Source: Actinomadura luzonensis
GTDB lineage: Bacteria > Actinomycetota > Actinomycetes > Streptosporangiales > Streptosporangiaceae
NCBI RefSeq assembly: GCF_022664455.2
Contig: NZ_JAKRKC020000002.1
Location: 1,736,001 to 1,800,000, forward strand
Length of the DNA stretch: 64,000 nt
Reading direction: 5' to 3'
Below are positions 62,047 to 64,000 of the stretch, one piece after another. Both the position numbers and the translations under genes were made by a program. Each line of letters opens with the position of its first letter. Position 1 is the first letter of the stretch. Under the pieces are notes generated by a model. The model was given only the letters and a program-made list of their open reading frames with translations. It searched no databases and had not been told where the DNA came from.

Positions 62047-62951
62047 CAGCCCGCCCCGCACGCCCCACCTGGGAGGACCTGCCCGATGGCGTGACCCGCC
62101 TCGTACAGAGGGAGATCGGCAACGTGATCAAGGCCGAGACCGTAGGCGGCGGCATCATGCCCGGCCTCGCAGCCCGCCTCGACGTAGAGGACGGCCCGCC
62201 CGTGTTCCTCAAGGCCATCGACCGCGGCAGCCCGGCAGCGGGGCTGCATCTGCGGGAGCGGTGGGCCGGCCGCAGCCTGCCGGGTGACACGCCCGCCCCG
62301 CGCCTCATCTGGTTCGGCACGGTCGCGCAGTGGCACGTCATGGCGATGGAGTGGATCGACCACGCCCGCCACGCCGATCTGACCCCGGGGTCGCCGGACG
62401 TACTGCCGGTGATCGACACGATCGCCACGCTCGGCGCGGTCCTGACGCCGTGCCCGTCCGGGGCGATGCCGATCTCCGAGAACGTCGGCCCGCTCCTGGC
62501 CAAGGGCAGGCACCTGCTCGCCAAGCCCGAGGACCTGCCGGACCGCGACCGGTTCGAGGCCGCGCTCGACCGGCTCGACCCGAACACGCTGCGCGGCAAC
62601 ACGCTCGTGCACTACGACCTCAGCTCGACCAACATGCTGGTCACCGCCGAGGGCGAGGTGCGGGTGGTGGACTGGTCGTTCGCCGCTCGCGGAGCGGCCT
62701 GGCTCGACGCCGCGATGATCGCGCCTCGCCTGGTCCAGGCAGGCCACAGCCCGGAGGCCGCGGACCTGCTGCTGTCCACGCTGCCGAACTGGCACGCCGC
62801 ACCCCGAACCGCGCTCGTGGGGCTCGCCGCCGGGTGGACCCTGTTCCGGCTCTACAAGGCCCGGTACGGTCCGGAGGAGGTGCGTGAAGCCCGGGCGGAG
62901 GCGGCTGAGGCTGGCCGCGCGTGGATGGAGTATCAGCTCGACAAGGGCTGA
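62043..62951 (+). CDS. Aminoglycoside phosphotransferase (APH)-like kinase
   Basis: 302 residues of protein-kinase-like fold. LVHYDLSSTNMLVTAEGEVRVVDWSFAARGAAWLDAAM contains the catalytic loop (H-x-D) and metal-binding WS in place of DFG. VVDW is the signature of the APH/choline-kinase family. GNVIKAETVGGGIMPGLAARL is the nucleotide lobe. It could phosphorylate an antibiotic, amine or nucleoside. ATG 62043 overlaps the preceding stop. Confidence 0.85.
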   Translation: MTARPARPTWEDLPDGVTRLVQREIGNVIKAETVGGGIMPGLAARLDVEDGPPVFLKAIDRGSPAAGLHLRERWAGRSLPGDTPAPRLIWFGTVAQWHVMAMEWIDHARHADLTPGSPDVLPVIDTIATLGAVLTPCPSGAMPISENVGPLLAKGRHLLAKPEDLPDRDRFEAALDRLDPNTLRGNTLVHYDLSSTNMLVTAEGEVRVVDWSFAARGAAWLDAAMIAPRLVQAGHSPEAADLLLSTLPNWHAAPRTALVGLAAGWTLFRLYKARYGPEEVREARAEAAEAGRAWMEYQLDKG

Positions 62952-63070
62952 TCGCAGAGACGTGCCCGGCGGCGTGCCCCCGTGACGGCGCCGGGCACCC
63001 GGCCTGTCTCATACCGGGACGTACCGAGGATGTCGGGGCGGTCGGCCGCGCGGCCGTCGAGGATGGCGGC

Positions 63071-63235
63071 ATGGACGACGAGAGCGGGCACTGCCCGGAC
63101 CCGGAGCTGGCCGAGGTGTGGGACGGGATGGCGCCGGAGGAGCGGCTACATCTGCTGCTGGTGGCAGGTCAGGACCCGCCGGCCGAGCTGACCGACACGG
63201 TGAGATGCCTGTACGACCAGCACCGTCCGGGGTAG
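63071..63235 (+). CDS. Very small hypothetical protein, 54 aa
   Basis: MDDESGHCPDPELAEVWDGMAPEERLHLLLVAGQDPP, acidic and helical. ATG 63071 has GAGGA seven bases upstream. It is followed by a bidirectional hairpin. Family unknown. Confidence 0.5.
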   Translation: MDDESGHCPDPELAEVWDGMAPEERLHLLLVAGQDPPAELTDTVRCLYDQHRPG

Positions 63236-63258
63236 CTCCTCCCGGGGCATGCGAAAAG

Positions 63259-63289
63259 GGCCCCCGCCCTCCCAAGGAGAGCGGGGGCC
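63259..63289. terminator. Bidirectional terminator
   Basis: A perfect 9-bp stem (63259-63267 with 63281-63289) between the 54-aa gene and the convergent holin gene. Confidence 0.65.
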
Positions 63290-63327
63290 GTCCCAAGCTC
63301 ACGCTACGCCGCAGCGCATCGCAAGGG

Positions 63328-63720
63328 CTACAGTCCAGCCAGGTCCCTCCCAGCATGCACGCCCTTCTCCGCAGCTCCTGCCGGAGCCGACGTCTGCCGG
63401 ATGAACACGCCCGTGGCCATCGTCACGAACAGCATCAGCGCCGCTGTCTGTTTGTCGGTCGCGTGCCAGCCGAACACCATGGCCAGGTTGATCAGCGCCT
63501 GGCCGGCGCCCAGGATCGCACCCTTGATCGAGCCGCCGTTGTCGACCGCCTTCGTGCGAAGGGCGACCCACACGCCGAAGAGCGCGGCGATCGCAGCGTT
63601 GACGATCGCAACCGTCTCGTCGTTCCACGGCAGGAAGAACGCCGCGGCGAGTTGCACGGCGCCGGATGCGAGGCCGTACCAGAGCGCCGGCTCGCCGGTG
63701 AGCTCGTTGGTGGTGGACAT
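63328..63720 (-). CDS. Phage holin-like membrane protein
   Basis: 130 residues. MSTTNELTGEPALWYGLASGAVQLAAAFF, a second hydrophobic span (TVAIVNAAIAALFGVWVAL) and a third (ALINLAMVFGWHATDKQTAALMLFVTMATGVFIR) fit a small actinophage holin. ATG 63720 has GGAGG five bases upstream. It lies downstream of a peptidoglycan-binding endolysin end, as in lysis cassettes. Confidence 0.8.
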   Translation of the reverse strand: MSTTNELTGEPALWYGLASGAVQLAAAFFLPWNDETVAIVNAAIAALFGVWVALRTKAVDNGGSIKGAILGAGQALINLAMVFGWHATDKQTAALMLFVTMATGVFIRQTSAPAGAAEKGVHAGRDLAGL

Positions 63721-63848
63721 GTGCCCCTCCTTCTGGGAGCGACCGCTCTCAACTGAGGGCGGAAAACAGGAACCCGCCGCGGTGTGCGGCGGGTGAGGGG
63801 TGGCCCGTGCCGTCCCAAGCATCAGGTACAACCGGACCAAGTCATCGA

Positions 63849-64000
63849 TCACGTCACGCGCAAGAGCGCGGGCCAGGTGTTCGGCCCGACCCAGCCGTCC
63901 ACACCGAGGCCCTCAGCGCGCTGGAACTCGCGCACCAGCTCGACGAGTTCGGGATCCATGGCGGTGCGGTTCAGCCACGCCTCCAGCCCCGCGTCGCTGT
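63849..64000 (-). CDS. Endolysin, C-terminal peptidoglycan-binding part (5' end outside window)
   Basis: The visible 49 codons end with LVREFQRAEGLGVDGWVGPNTWPALLRVT, a PG_binding_1 type cell-wall binding end (D-G-x-x-G-P-x-T-W). The catalytic domain lies beyond base 64000. With the holin downstream it marks a prophage lysis module. Confidence 0.8.
   Translation of the reverse strand, partial: SDAGLEAWLNRTAMDPELVELVREFQRAEGLGVDGWVGPNTWPALLRVT

Overview
The window is high-GC DNA from a filamentous-type actinomycete, most likely Streptosporangiales (Nonomuraea/Actinomadura-like). Supporting signs are the very high GC in third codon positions, many GTG/TTG starts, apparently leaderless genes with TANNNT -10 boxes, an Actino-pnp leader, and GAF-ANTAR, CGNR and FxSxx-type genes. 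The genus is a guess.

Region 1 (1-17.5 kb) is a catabolic locus resembling actinobacterial steroid side-chain/ring degradation. It has two acyl-CoA dehydrogenases of complementary type, an HsaB-like flavin reductase, an SDR, an Ltp-type thiolase-fold protein with its DUF35 partner, a FadD3-like CoA ligase, two incomplete adenylate-forming enzymes, an F420/LLM oxidoreductase and FprA. Four copies of an 18-bp element (consensus CAAGC-R-CT-Y-GCT-Y-G) lie at the promoters and resemble the KstR2 operator, so the operons probably form one regulon. The regulator is not in the window. A GntR/UTRA unit, a GNAT, a Crp-like regulator, CutC and a DUF6986-like protein are interspersed.

Region 2 (17.5-38 kb) is conserved housekeeping sequence: proS, two DUF4439 genes, rimP-nusA-ylxR-infB-DUF503-rbfA-DHH-truB, a tRNA methyltransferase-like gene, ribF, rpsO, pnp (with Actino-pnp RNA), an M16 protease and dapB. 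infB carries two compensating frame breaks. A GNAT and an AAC(3)-family gene follow.

Region 3 (38-46 kb) is a small RiPP locus of the FxSxx/triceptide type. It contains an MFS exporter, an unlisted 48-codon precursor on the minus strand (39872-40018) ending FSNSI, an NB-ARC/TPR protein (FxsT-like), an HExxH protein and a radical SAM/SPASM maturase (FxsB-like). A GAF-ANTAR antiterminator lies beside it.

Region 4 (46-52.8 kb) holds adenine/adenosine deaminase, menA, a GNAT, a CGNR regulator, a MocR regulator whose start codon overlaps that of a divergent EamA transporter, and an R2-like diiron protein.

Region 5 (52.8-64 kb) is accessory DNA. A transfer module (two small GntR regulators at palindromes, a DUF2637-like membrane protein, two paralogous small genes and a TraB/FtsK translocase) is followed by a GTGAC repeat cluster that looks like a clt locus. 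Then come XRE-GNAT, small hypotheticals and a kinase-like APH, and finally a holin and the end of an endolysin, so a prophage begins near the right edge. No integrase, replication gene or tRNA attachment site is visible in the window.
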